Below are positions 1 through 10,924 of a stretch of DNA of 64,000 nt, one piece after another (position 1 is the stretch's first letter; each line of letters begins with the position of its first letter). The notes below the pieces were generated by a model. That model made no database searches. It saw nothing but the letters and a program-made list of their open reading frames with translations, and was not told the DNA's origin. The DNA is from Prunus persica (taxonomy: Eukaryota > Streptophyta > Magnoliopsida > Rosales > Rosaceae), in assembly GCF_000346465.2 (NCBI RefSeq), contig NC_034011.1, positions 20,191,928-20,255,927 on the forward strand, read 5' to 3'. The position numbers and the translations under genes are program-made.

Positions 1-197
1 TCAACATTTTGAAATCTTTGATTGTTACTCTCGATGAATGATTGAGTTGTTGCTGCCAATTTAGCAAGTTGATCATCCAAAGATGGTTTGGAGGAAACAA
101 AAGGTGTTTGTGCATGCTGGAATGGTTTTGCATTATTTTGATTGTCACCTCATTTGAAATTAGGGTGATCCCTTCATCCTGGATTGTAGTGATTGGC

Positions 198-1154
198 TTA
201 TGCATCATTTCTAGGCCTTTGATAGCTGTTCATCATATTAACATGTTGCTCAACAAGCTCTGGGTAGGATTCTTTATGCGAGCAGCCCATTATGTCATGT
301 GTAGCCATACTGCAGATAGTGCAAACTGTTGATGTAGGTGGCTGCTGTGTAGAACTTGCTATATGTTGTAGAAGCATATGAAACTTTGCATCAATTTTCT
401 TCTCCATTTTTTCCATTTGTGCAGACATGTTGGGAGAACCTACTGATGACTCAAAAATGCCCCTTTTCTGTGAATGTTCTGCTGCCCATTGCTGAGATTC
501 TGTAGCCATCATATCAAACAGTTCAAATGCCTCTCTTGCAGATTTATTTGACAATGATCCTCCAGCTGATACATTCACATGACTTTTAGATGTAGGATTA
601 AGCCCATCAAATAAAATATTCATTTGTGTATATGAATCAATTTTAACATGTGGACACTTTATGTACATCTATGTATATCTCTCCCATGCTTCATGAAACT
701 CTTCATTAGGCTTCTGTGTGAATGTCAAAATCTCCCTCTTGTTATTCAATGTCTTGGATGCTGGATAATATTTGTTCAAGAATTTTGTGTGTAACTGTTG
801 CCAAGTAGTAATGCTATTAGCTGGTAGAGTGAATAACCAAGTTTCTGCCTTGTCCTTTAGAGTGAAAGGGAAAAGACGTAACTTAATAGCTTCAGCAGAA
901 AAACCCCTAATCAAAATATTCTTGCAACCCACAATGAATTTTGCAACATGTATGTGCGAATCTTCATTAGGCAGCCCCCGAAAAGTGGGTAGAATTTCAA
1001 GCATATGGTGCTTGTTCTCGAATGAATCACCCTCTTCTTGTTCAGGATACACAATGCAATTGGGAACATCAGTGGCACGGGCTTCCCATGACTTCCTGAG
1101 TGATCTGCCTTCTACAGGTATTGCTAAGGCCATGTTACCTTCGTCTGCAAACAA
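198..1154 (-). pseudogene. Ty3/gypsy gag, broken by one in-frame stop
   Basis: Two open segments in the same frame (669-1154 and 198-668) are separated by a single stop codon, so this is one gag gene with a nonsense mutation. The upstream segment contains the usual plant gypsy gag core: a LPTFRGLPNEDSH motif, then FPFTLKDKAETWL and ITTWQQLHTKFLNKYYP. The downstream segment carries a C-x2-C-x4-H-x4-C zinc knuckle (CTIC...HDIMGC). Gag forms the virus-like particle that packages the element's RNA. The reading continues toward the left edge without a visible protease. Confidence 0.8.
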
Positions 1155-1374
1155 ATTCTACAGAAAAGTGCCTTGCAGTGAACAGTCCCAGGCCCAATTA
1201 ACCGCTTTTCGCTGTCTGTGTAGGGTGCGCACTGGTTTTGGATCAAACTGTGCAATCTATGCAGGATCTAAAACAGAAACAAAATTGTTCAAATTTTTTT
1301 TATTTTAACGAAAATAAGAAAAAAAATTAAAAAAAAAAATCAGAAAAAGTTCAAACAAAAATTATCTAAAATAG

Positions 1375-1392
1375 TCCCCGGCAGCGGCGCCA
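1375..1392 (-). other. Primer-binding site, tRNA-Asp type
   Basis: On the minus strand this reads TGGCGCCGCTGCCGGGGA. It is complementary, with one mismatch, to the 3' end of plant tRNA-Asp, which is the primer typical of Athila/Tat elements. It sits 6 bases inside the LTR edge at 1399 and fixes the element's orientation. Confidence 0.8.
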
Positions 1393-1398
1393 ATTTCT

Positions 1399-2851
1399 TG
1401 ATAGGATTTTTAGTACCTGTGCAAACATGTTTAAAATCACATAAAATACTTGCAAGAATACAAGGCTATTGTAGTATAGATGCTCATGCAAGGTCGTTTT
1501 CCTCAAGGACTAATTAGCAATTTAAGTAAAAACAAATTCCAAATAACTACTTAAAATAAAAGGTCAAGAAAGATGATTATGAATTTGGTTGATTCTAAAA
1601 ACAAATATTAAACAAATACGATTGAAGGAAAGAGTTTTGAATATCAATTTATAAAAGCACTAGGGTTTCACCATCACCTAGCAATTCTATGAACTTTTAC
1701 CAATTACTTATGATTTGCACATGCCACTTTGAAGGTTAGGTTTTCCTAATGTATATTCTACTCGGAACCTCCAACACAGAACGTATATCCAACATGCAAC
1801 CCGTTCAGACATTCGGATCAAATCTGAACATGAAAGACTCATTAAGTTTTGTAAAAACCCTTTGAAAAACCATGCAACCCTTAAGACGTGGTGTTCATCT
1901 TAAGTGAAATTACAATTATTAATCACAAGAAGCTAACATCAATTTCAGGGAACCTTCCGACTAAAATTGCATTCAATTACTTTTCTAAAGATCCTAATGG
2001 TGATCAGGCATTAAGACAATTAGATAGTTTAAAACAGTGATTAACAATTCAAAGTAGGCATGCACTCATCATAAGCAATTAAATAAAAATCACATATTCA
2101 TGCTAAGGTTCAAGGCTTCACCCTAGCAAAAGAAATTTAGTTACGCATACTCATAATTGAAATCCAAGAAAATATCATTAAGAAGAAAAGAACGAAAACA
2201 CCTTAAAGTTGCGAAAACCCAAAACCCTAGCAATTGCTCTCCACAATGCAAAGTTCAAAAGTGAAAAAGAAGTCCTAAATTCCTTGTGAGAAAGAGCTTA
2301 AATACCTCTTAAAACCTAGCTGCCAATGTACAGCTTTTCTATCCCCACAAAGGAAACTAATTAAAATAAAATAATACTAGGAAATAAAGTCCAAATTGGA
2401 ATAGGAGATTCTGCCCAAAATCTGCTCAGCCACGTTTTGGCTCCAAATCTCCTCCAAATCTGGCCCAATATAGCTTATTTTAAAGATAAAAATGTTCTGA
2501 ACACTTCTCTAGAAGGCCACGAAGCCATCCGAGGTCATCTTGGGCTCCAAAAACGCAATAAAAACCCAACAAGTCACTATTGTAGCACCGCGCACTGCTC
2601 CTTTATTTTATTGCCAGAAAATAACCGTTTGGAAGAAAAATCTGAAATTTTGATACGATCAAGCTAAGTGACTCACGAACGTCCTCCAACTGGAATTACT
2701 CCAAAATTCGTCCATTTGATTATGTTTTGCTCTAGAGAGAGTCGAAAGTCCTATATTAGAAATATAATTCAAAGTATCAAAATTCTTCCAAAATATTAAC
2801 CAAAATATACTAAGAATAAGGTTAAATATATAATATAAAATATGTCCATCA
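1399..2851 (-). repeat. LTR of the Athila/Tat-type element (about 1.45 kb)
   Basis: On the + strand the LTR starts TGATAGG next to the primer site and ends CCATCA, with TGAT/ATCA terminal inverted repeats. The right boundary is inferred because UGT homology starts at once after 2851 (proline-histidine-alanine codons). The partner LTR is outside the window, so the boundary cannot be confirmed by an LTR pair or a target duplication. Confidence 0.65.
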
Positions 2852-3257
2852 GGCCTCATGCTGTTTGTCTTCCTTTTCCAGCTCAAAGCCATATAAAGGC
2901 AATGCTCAAATTAGCAAAACTCCTCCACCATAGAGGCTTTCACATAACCCTTGTCAACACAGAGTTCAACCACATGCGCTTTCTTAAATCTCTTGGACCT
3001 GATTTCCTTGATGGCCTGCCTGATTTTCGATTCGAAACCATTCCAGATGGCCTTCCCGAGTCAGATAAAGATGCCACCCAAGACCCCACTTTGCTTTGTG
3101 AGTCGTTCAGAAATTTCTTGGTCTTGGCTCCGTTTCTTGAGCTCCTCGTAAAACTCAATGAGACGGCAAGTAGTGTTCCTCTGGTGACTTGCATAGTTTC
3201 AGACGGTTTCTTGTCCATGTTCACAATCACAGCAGCTGAAGAACTTGGAATCCCTAT
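2842..3257 (+). pseudogene. UGT85A-type glycosyltransferase copy 1, exon 1, 5' part
   Basis: Encodes the N-terminal half of a family-1 glycosyltransferase: the [16 protein letters not shown] acceptor-side motif with the catalytic histidine, [22 protein letters not shown], and [11 protein letters not shown] with the partner aspartate. The ATG at 2842 and the next two codons come from the adjoining retrotransposon LTR, so the original first 8-10 codons and the promoter are gone. At 3257, in the GIPI stretch, the gene is cut by the gypsy element at 3258-11621. It continues at 11622 and 11901. A dead gene. Confidence 0.85.
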
Positions 3258-3954
3258 TGTTTGTGCAAATAATCTCACGGGAGAATATTCGCCCAAGATT
3301 CCTTCGTCTTCTCCGCCTCTCTTTCTCCCTGCAAAACAGATCGGAGTAAAAGACCACACCCGGGGGGTGTTGGCCAAAGGCCCTCCGATGCCTAAGTCAG
3401 TTCAATCGATCTTTAGAGAAACGATAGCTAAAATAGGGTACGGGATGTGTTTATAATATAAATCGGGCGGCCGGAGCCTTATGTAAAAGAGAGAAAGAGA
3501 GGAGGTGGCTAGGGTTTGAGAGGAATTTTCTGCAGAGATTTTTAGTAGTAATTCTGACGTACCTTAACCCTTGTGTATGGCTATGCTTTTATAGTAGTCT
3601 CGGAGGCTAGGGTTTCTGAGGAATAATTCCGTAGATGGAAGGGAATTATTCCTCCCCTTTTTGGGATTGATTTGATTAATTAGGGATTTGATTTATTAGG
3701 GTAAATCAAATCCCTAATTGTGGTAGGTATCAAATCAAATCTCGATTCAATTAGGTAACTTCTCATTTAATTGGGGATCGTGGTAATTAACCAAATCAAA
3801 TCTCAACCTAATTAGGTAACGTTCAATTTAATTGGATAATTCCCAATTAAATTGAGTAACTCCTAATTAGGTTGATTGACTCCCAATTTGGTCAAATAAT
3901 CCCCAAACGGTAGGAATTATTTGACCTAGGGTTTGATTTAATTAGGTTCCCACA
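3258..3954 (-). repeat. Gypsy A 3' LTR (697 bp)
   Basis: Starts TGTTTGTGC and ends TTCCCACA on the + strand. It matches 10925-11621 over its full length with about three substitutions. It contains repeated AATTAGG/AATTGGG motifs. The following bases (AATGCCCCCCAGC from 3955) are the complement of the polypurine tract. Confidence 0.93.
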
Positions 3955-4126
3955 AATGCCCCCCAGCTTCTGCATGGCGCGTGGTGGCATGTAGGAGATG
4001 TAAATTATCCGTTGGGCTGTCCAGCTGTAACTGGGCTTCCTTCGTGGACTTGGGCTCCTGCGTAGAGGAGGTGTTTGACTTGTGAACTGCTTGAGTAACC
4101 AGCCTATGTTTTGATTGCACGTCCTC

Positions 4127-4888
4127 CTTTAGAGGTTTGCGAGTACCAGGGTCCCCCTTGAAGGACTTCGGGCATGCGCTGCATATCCCGTAGGATGATT
4201 CCCCTTAGGAAGTTGGCAAGCACCAGGGTCCCCCTTGAGAGACTCCGGGTGTGTTCTGCACATCCCGTAGGATGATTCCCCTTAGGGAGTTGGCAAGCAC
4301 CAGGGTCCCCCTTGAGAGACTCCGGGTGTGTTCTGCACATCCCGTAGGATGATTCCCCTTAGGAAGTTGGCAAGCACCAGGGTCCCTCTTGAGAGACTCC
4401 GGGTGTGTTCTGCACATTCCGTAGCTTGATTTCCCTTAGGAAGTTGGCGAGTACCAGGGTCCCCCTTGAGAGACTCCGGGTGTGTTCTGCACATCCCGTA
4501 GGATGATTCCCCTTAGGAAGTTGGCAAGCACCAGGGTCCCCCTTGAGAGACTCCGGATGTATTCTGCACATCCCGTAGGATGATTCCCCTTAGGGAGTTG
4601 GCAAGCACCAGGGTCCCCCTTGAGAGACTCCGGGTGTGTTCTGCACATTCCGTAGGATGATTCCCCTTAGGAAGTCGGCAAGCACCAGGGTCCCCTTTGA
4701 GAGACTCCGGGTGTGTTCTGCACATCCCGTAGGATGATTCCCCTTAAGGAGTTGGCAAGCACCAGGGTCCCCCTTGAGGGACTCCGGGTGTGTTCTGCAC
4801 ATCTCATAGAATGATTTCCCTTAGGAAGTTGGCGAGCACCAAGGTCCCCCTTGAGGGACTCCGGGTGTGTTCTGCACATCTCGTAGAA
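4127..4888 (-). repeat. 77-bp tandem array in gypsy A (about 10 copies)
   Basis: About ten head-to-tail copies of a 77-bp unit containing the core CACCAGGGTCCCCCTTGAG. Because 77 is not a multiple of three, the array throws up staggered 70-codon open frames that are not genes. It lies between the truncated integrase and the 3' LTR, a position where Tat-lineage elements are known to build variable tandem repeats. Confidence 0.9.
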
Positions 4889-5560
4889 TGCCTTGATCGT
4901 CGCCCTGCGTCTCCCGTAGGACGCTACTTATGGGCAACTACATGATTATCCTGCCTCCCTTAGGAAACGGATAGGAACCTGGATATTTCCCACAGGAAGC
5001 ATGGAGACCCCCTTTTAAGAAATTCCTGGCGCACCCTGCGTCTCCCTTAGGAAGCTTTTTAGCGGGCTACGTCTCCAAACGGACGCGTTTTGTCGTCACC
5101 CTGCGTCTCCCTTAGGACGCTCCTTATGGGCAACTGTGTGACTATCCTGCCTCACTTAGGAAACGGATAGGAACCTGGATATTTCCCGCAGGAAGCATGG
5201 CGACCCCCTTTTAAGAAACTCCTGGCGCACCCTGCGTCTCCCTTAAGACGCTTTTTTAGCGGGCTACGTCTCCAAACGGACGCGTTTTGTCGTCACCCTG
5301 CGTCTCCCTTAGGACGCTCCTTATGGGCAACTGTGTGACTATCCTGCCTCCCTTAGGAAACGGATAGGAACCTGGATATCTCCCATAGGAAATTCCTGGC
5401 GTACCCTGCGTCTCCCGAAGGACGCTGCTTATGGGCAAATGTGTGACCATCCTGCCTCCCTTAGAAAACGGATAGGAACTTGGATATCTCCGTTAGGAAA
5501 TTCCTGGCGTACCCTGCGTCTCCCGAAGGACGCTGCTTATGGGCAAATGTTGTGTTTTGT
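4889..5560 (-). repeat. About 200-bp tandem array in gypsy A
   Basis: A second array next to the 77-bp array. The motif ACCCTGCGTCTCCC recurs near 4891, 5094 and 5292, a period of about 200 bp, followed by shorter units near 5400 and 5510. The unit also carries GGAAACGGATAGGAACCTGG. The left end of the integrase reading frame runs directly into this array. Confidence 0.8.
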
Positions 5561-5922
5561 GGGCAGCCAAACCGGCAGATGATGTTTTTCCAGATGAATC
5601 GCTCCACATCGGCTTCTTTAGTAGAGGATAGAGCTTCGGCCTCGATCCATTTAGTAAAGTAGTCGGTGGCGACGATCATCATTTCTTTCTTGGCGGGCGC
5701 TGGTGGCAAGGGACCCACTAGGTCGATGGCCCATTGCATAAACGGTCATGGACTGTTTTGCGGATGATAGACTTCGGCAGGCAGATTAGGGATCGGCTTG
5801 TATCGCTGACAGTGATCACACTTCTTGACATATTCAGAGGAGTCGTGACGCATGGTAGGACAGAAGTGGCCTATGTTTAGAGCTTTCTGGGCGAGTGACC
5901 TGCCCCCAGAGTGGTTGCCACA
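5461..5922 (-). pseudogene. Gypsy A integrase, truncated
   Basis: The minus strand encodes an integrase zinc-binding region (about 5760-5922, with KKCDHCQRY) broken by two in-frame stops. The start of the catalytic core follows at 5461-5739, with IDLVGPLPPAP and VATDYFTKWIEA, whose aspartate is the first of the D-D-E triad. The frame ends after RFGCPQ, just before the second catalytic aspartate should appear, and merges into tandem-repeat sequence. The second Asp, the Glu and the C-terminal domain are absent, so it cannot be active. Confidence 0.85.
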
Positions 5923-7062
5923 CTAGCTGTCGTGAATTTTGCAGAGAACCTCAAGTGTTTGAGGGTACTTTATGCAGGTGAGATGAAGGCCGGAGTATGA
6001 TCTGCGGACGAGCTTGTTGCCGTGCATGTAGTATCTCGCGGCCTTCTGCTGGACCTTTCTAGCTTCGGACTTCTCCGTTGGCAGGTTTCCATTCGTCAAA
6101 TAGTCGATGATGGGGTCTTGCCAACTGGGGTCCTCGTCAATCTGCCTGGTATCGATTAGCTCTATTTCTTCAATGCTTGGTCGGTCAAGGTGTTCGACCG
6201 GGATGGAGCGTCTGAACTGGGTATCCAGCGCTGATCCTAGGCTTGCCAGTGCGTCTGCATGAGCGTTCTCTGCCCGGGGCACTTGTTGGATGGTGAAGGT
6301 GGGAAATGCCTTCAACAGCTCTTGGACTTTGTCAAGGTACAAGATCATCCTTGGGTGCTTTACCATGTATTCACCTGAGGCTTGATTCGTGATCAATTGT
6401 GAGTCTGAGTAGATGGCTAGCTTTTTGATTGCGAGCTCTTTTGCCAAGCGTAGGCCGGCGAGCAATGCCTCGTATTCTGCCTCGTTGTTCAAGGTCGGGA
6501 AGCCAAGCGTAATAGCTTGCTCCAACAGGGTTCCATCCGGAGTGGTGATGACGACTCCTGCTCTAGCTCCTTTTTGGTTCGACGCTCCGTCTACGCGCAA
6601 CTGCCACATGTCTCTGGGTTGGCTAGGTTCTTCGGAGGTCCCGTCTGCTTCTGAACTTTCCTTCTTTTGGTTGACCAACTTCTCTTTTTCGGCTGACGGG
6701 GTGAATTCTACGACGAAGTCTGCTAAAGCCTGGGCTTTTATTGCAGTTTTTGGCCGGTAGAGGAGGTCATATTGGCTTAGCTCTATAGCCCACTTCATGA
6801 GGCGCTGAGAAGCATCAGGGCTGTGGAGGATTGATCTCAAAGGAAAGTCGGTCATGACGATGACTCGATGAGCTTGGTAGTAGGGTCGCAGCTTTCTCGC
6901 AGAAACTACAAGAGCCAAAATAAGTTTCTCCAACTTCGGGTAGCGAGTTTCTGCATCGAGGAGAGCTTTTGACGTGTAGAATACCGGATGTTGGGCCCCT
7001 AGCTCTTCTCGGATGAGAGCTGAACTAATAGCTGAGTTGGACACTGCCAGGTATACGAACAA
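5923..7062 (-). pseudogene. Gypsy A RNase H region with a second RNase H domain
   Basis: A 379-codon open segment in the same frame as the reverse transcriptase upstream. The first part is the usual RT-linked RNase H tail (PVFYTSKAL, ETRYPKLEKL, MTDFPLRSIL, KWAIELSQYDL). After a linker comes a second RNase H fold with DGASNQKGARAGVV, NNEAEYEALLAGLRLA, YSDSQLI and HADALASLGSA, the catalytic D-E-D-D pattern. Two RNase H domains in tandem are characteristic of the Tat lineage. The segment is bounded by stop codons on both sides. Confidence 0.85.
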
Positions 7063-7161
7063 GTCCTCCCCAGGGACTGGCTTTGAGAGCTGAGGAGGTG
7101 AGGTGAGGTAAGTCTTCAGACTCTGGAAAGCTACTTCGCACTCCTCGTCCCATTTGTCCCT

Positions 7162-7824
7162 TTATCCTTTCTTCAAAGCTTTGAAGAATGGTCTGCACTT
7201 GTCAGTTGATCTCGAGAGGAATCGGTTGAGGGCCGCTGCTCTGCCCGTCAGACTTTGTATTTCCTTCACCGTGGAGGGCGATTTCATCTCGAGAATGGCT
7301 TTGATTTGACGTGGGTGTGCCTCGATACCTCGTTGCGTGACTAGGTATCCCAAGAATCGGCCGGAGGATACACCAAACGTGCATTTACTTGGATTCAACT
7401 TCATGCGATATTGGCGGAGCAAGCTGAATGACTCAGCAAGATTTCCAATGTGATCTGCACGTTTTGGGGCTTTGACCAGCATGTCATCCACGTAGACCTC
7501 CATAGTTTTGCCGATCTGCTCCTTGAAGATTTTATTTACAAGCCTTTGATAGATTGCTCCGGCGTTCTTCAGCCCAAAGGGCATGACCTTGTAGCAGTAG
7601 GTCCCTCTCTCGATGATGAAAGAAGTTTTCGCCTTGTCATCCTCGTGCATCAGGATTTGGTTATAGCCGGAGTAGGCGTCCATGAAGCTGAGCAGCTGAT
7701 TGCCAGAAGTGGAATCCACGAGTTGGTCGATTCTCGGCAATGGGAAGTTGTCTTTAGGGCACTTGTTGAGGTCTGTGTAGTCGACGCAAACTCTCCATTT
7801 GCCCTTTTCTTGTTTTGCCACCAA
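7162..7824 (-). pseudogene. Gypsy A reverse transcriptase
   Basis: Core of a Ty3/gypsy reverse transcriptase: WRVCVDYTDLNK, FPLPRIDQLVD, SFMDAYSGYNQI, MPFGLKNAGA and the catalytic YVDDMLVK, followed by LNPSKCTFGV and GRFLGYLVT. The same frame continues upstream to 8136 across a TGA near 7912-7914, which looks like a mutated CGA arginine codon, and downstream across a TAA near 7160. This is a recognisable but non-functional polymerase. Confidence 0.9.
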
Positions 7825-8328
7825 GACAACGTTGGCAAGCCATTCTGAGTAGGAGACCTCTTCGATGAATCCGGCAGCTAGGAGTTTGTCAATCTCGGCT
7901 TCGATGATAGCGACTCACTCGGGTGCGAAGTTGCGTCTCTTTTGCGCCACTGGCTTGCATGCGGGGTTGACGTGGAGTCGATGACAGATGATTTTTGGGT
8001 CGATGCCAGGCATGTCTGATGGCGACCATGCGAACATGTCTTTGTTGCTCTGGAGGAATGTGGTAAGCTCCACCTTTTCTTCTGGGCTTAAGCGCGAGCC
8101 GATCCGCGCTTTCTTGTCTGGCTGGTCAGGATCCAAGGGTATTAACTCGACGTCCTCCTCGGGTTTCCATCCTTCTTCCGGAAAGACCTCTGGACGGATT
8201 TCCTCGGCTTGGTCCTGACGCTTTGATTGCTATAAGATAGCAAGATTCGGTTGTTGTACCTCCTCCAGATCTGCCTGGCTCACAGGAAGAAACTGAGCTT
8301 GTTTGCCTTTCTTCAACCCTTGGGCGGA

Positions 8329-9147
8329 TCATTTCCTCGCCATTGCTTGATCGCTGTTGATTTGGCCGACACCTCCCCCAGGGATTGGGTACCGAATTTT
8401 TTGATGTGTGGCGGAGGTGATGGCATTGATCTTGCGAATCCATGGTCTGCCCAGGATGCCGTTGTAGGGTGAGACCTCATTAATGACCATGAATGTTTGC
8501 AGGCTGATCACAGGTGGGGAGTAGATGTCGAGGTCTATCGTGCCCACGGTAACCGTTGTTGCACCATTAAAGCCAGTCAGCGATCTGGCTAACTTGTTGA
8601 TCTTTGTCTCCATGCCCATCTGTTGGATGACCGCCAGTTGTTGGATATTGGCTGCGCTGCCCTCATCTGCATGGATTCGGTCGACCATGGCCTGAGCGAT
8701 TTGAATGCTGATGACAAGGGCGTCGTTATGCGGTGTGTCGAGGCCGATCAGATCTTTCTTTTGGAAGCCGATCATAGGATCGTCTCCTGCTAGTGGAAGG
8801 TCGGTCGAGACTTGGGAGATCACAGTGGCCTGTTTGATCTTCCTCTTCTTTTCCTTGCTGGTCAGCCCAGACTCCTCGGAGTTGGCTAGGATTGTGTTAA
8901 TCCTTATGACCTTCTGAGGCGGCTCCTTGGCAGTGTCTCGATCTTCAATCCGTTGGATGGCCTGCTTTGCAACAAATTCAGTGCAGTGGCCTTCTCTCAC
9001 GAGTTCTTCAAGATGCGCTTTCCAAGCGAAGCAGTTGTTCGTCGTGTGTCCGTGCGTTCCATGGAAGGCACAGTATTTGCTAGTGTCCCTCTTGTCCGAA
9101 TCTCCTTTCAAGGGTGGTGGTCTTCTTACCCAAGGTTTGTTCTTCAC
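8329..9147 (-). pseudogene. Gypsy A zinc-knuckle and protease region
   Basis: In the same frame as gag upstream. It contains a C/H-rich knuckle (YCAFHGTHGHTTNNC) followed by a retropepsin-like segment with ADEGSAAN in place of the usual D-T/S-G motif and the conserved NGILGRPW near the end. The frame is broken by a TGA after residues MARK near 8329 and by another stop near 8232. Protease activity is doubtful. Confidence 0.75.
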
Positions 9148-9336
9148 TTGGGCTAAGATTTGATGTATGGGGATGGTGAACTTGGTGTAGTTTTCTCCTG
9201 CCGTAGCCTCCCCTTGTGGGTGCGACCTGCGCTTGTCTTTGTTTCGGTTGTTGAATCCGTGGCCTTTTTGGCCTGCCCACTTAGTTGGCTGATCTTCCTG
9301 CTTTGTAGACTTCTTTGCGGTGATTCGATCGTCATC

Positions 9337-10734
9337 TCAGAGCGCGTAGCGTTCCGCAGTCGCGTAGACCTCTGCCAGAGTCTGGCTGGGAGTGATAGTC
9401 AGCTCGCGGTACAAGTCGTGCTCAGCTAGAAGACCTTTCTTGAAAGCGGAGGACGCGATTCGGTCGTCACATCCTACAATGTTCGCCTTTTCTGCCTTGA
9501 ATCTCTTGATGTAATCTCGAAGGGATTCGTCGGACTTCTTGCGCAGGTTGTACAGGTGATCAGGGTTCTTCTTGATTGTCCGGTAAGAGGTGTATTCTTT
9601 GGTGAAGACGTAAGCTAGCTCCTTGAAGCTGCTGATCGACCTGGATGGTAGGGTGTGGAACCAGTCTTGGGCTGCTCCTCGCAAGGTTATCGTAAATACC
9701 TTGCACATTAGCGCGTCGTCAGCCTGGTGGAGGATCATAACACTTTTGAAGTGTTTTAAGTGGCTCTCGGGATCAGAATCCCCTTTGAAGTGTATGAACG
9801 AGGGTGTCGAGAATCGCTTCGGGTGAGCGGCCTGCTCGATATCGAGGGTGAAAGGCGTAGAGCTCACCTGGTCCATCTCCTTACGTAGTGAATCCTCGAA
9901 GTTTCCTCCGGTCTTCAAGTCTCGAAGTCGGTCATTCACGAGCTTCTCAACGTCTTCTGCGCACATTGCTGGTTGGTTAAGTTGGCGACCTCCACGATAT
10001 TGACTGACTTCCTCGTTGTCCTCCGAGGGTCGACCTTCTCGCCTGGGCTGCCTAGTTGGAGTGTTGGTGGACTGCGCCTGCGAGAGATTCTCTGTAGCTT
10101 GTCGACGAGAATTGGTTCTCCGAGAGTGAGTAACGGAGCGTCTTTCCTCATGGTCCTCATTGTGAGGGTTGTCCAACTGGCCTACCTGGGGGCCTAGCCT
10201 TTCGAGAGCGCTTCTCTGTGAGTTGACAGCTGAGCGCCTTTCTTCGCGATCCTCGTGGCGATGGTTGTTTAGCTGACTTCCTTGGGGGCCTAGCCTTTGA
10301 TGTACATTTCCCTGCGGGCCCAAGCGAGCACGGACGTCGAGTCGTCTGCTGGCGCGTTCGTCCATCCTTCTCTCCTCGCCTGGTTGTCCAAGGCCAAGGT
10401 TTTGAGCGAAGCCTATTTGGTTGATGAGCCGCCTCATTAGATCGCTTTGGTCGTCCATTCTCTGAGCTAGCTGGTCAACTCTTAGATTAAGGTCTGCTTG
10501 ACTTCGTGGATCGGGAGGAGAGAAGTGTGTGGAGCCCAACTGCACACGGGCTAGGTTTTCATTGGAGGTGTATGCAGGAGCGTGCGTCGCGCGTGGAGGC
10601 AATGGAGGGAATGCTTGGAGTTGCTCCAAGACCGGCCCTAGGTCGGCGGTGGTAACGAGTCCACCTTGATGGGAAGTTCCGCCATGTTCGGTGGCGGTGG
10701 CCGGTGCTGTGATGAGAGGTGGCGGTGCCACCAT
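9337..10734 (-). pseudogene. Gypsy A gag
   Basis: A 465-codon open segment starting about 190 bp inside the 5' LTR. The N-terminal two thirds are low complexity and rich in Arg, Gln and Glu. The retrotransposon gag domain lies in the last 150 residues (FKGDSDPESHLKHF, GAAQDWFHTLPSRSI, ESLRDYIKRFKAEK). The frame is cut by a TGA at 9334-9336 that looks like a mutated CGA codon and then continues into the zinc-knuckle segment. Gag and pol were therefore one long reading frame. Confidence 0.85.
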
Positions 10735-10924
10735 GTCGATCGCGGGATCGTGGGTGGAGTGGCTTTAGGTCGTCGCGAATCTAGCCATCGCAGCGGCTTT
10801 GCCTCTCGTGTTCATGCTTCCAACCATGGTTGTTTGGAAGGCTTCGGTGGATTGAAAAATAGGAGGAACGGATTCCTTGAGCACGCGTTGAGTATACCTC
10901 GTGCTCTCAATGAAAGCACCAATT

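Larger units (their letters stand above)
1..2851 (-). mobile_element. Athila/Tat-type Ty3/gypsy retrotransposon, 5' part only
   Basis: Minus-strand element that continues past the left edge of the window. Reading leftward it has a long LTR (1399-2851), a primer-binding site complementary to the 3' end of a plant tRNA-Asp (1375-1392), an A/T-rich leader and a gag gene (about 198-1154). No polymerase is visible, because it would lie beyond base 1. The right LTR edge falls inside the coding sequence of UGT copy 1, so the insertion separated that gene from its own start codon and promoter. The lineage call rests on the tRNA-Asp primer site, the long LTR and the gag sequence. Confidence 0.75.

Noticed and set aside
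772..1308. 178-codon + strand open frame
   Set aside because: Antisense shadow of the gypsy gag gene.
4104..4879. Series of overlapping 70-codon open frames at 77-bp steps
   Set aside because: They are the same tandem repeat read in rotating frames inside gypsy A, with no homology or start context.
4127..4888. CRISPR-like array
   Set aside because: The units are contiguous tandem repeats without unique spacers, in a plant retrotransposon.
7450..7848. 132-codon + strand open frame
   Set aside because: Antisense of the reverse transcriptase of gypsy A.
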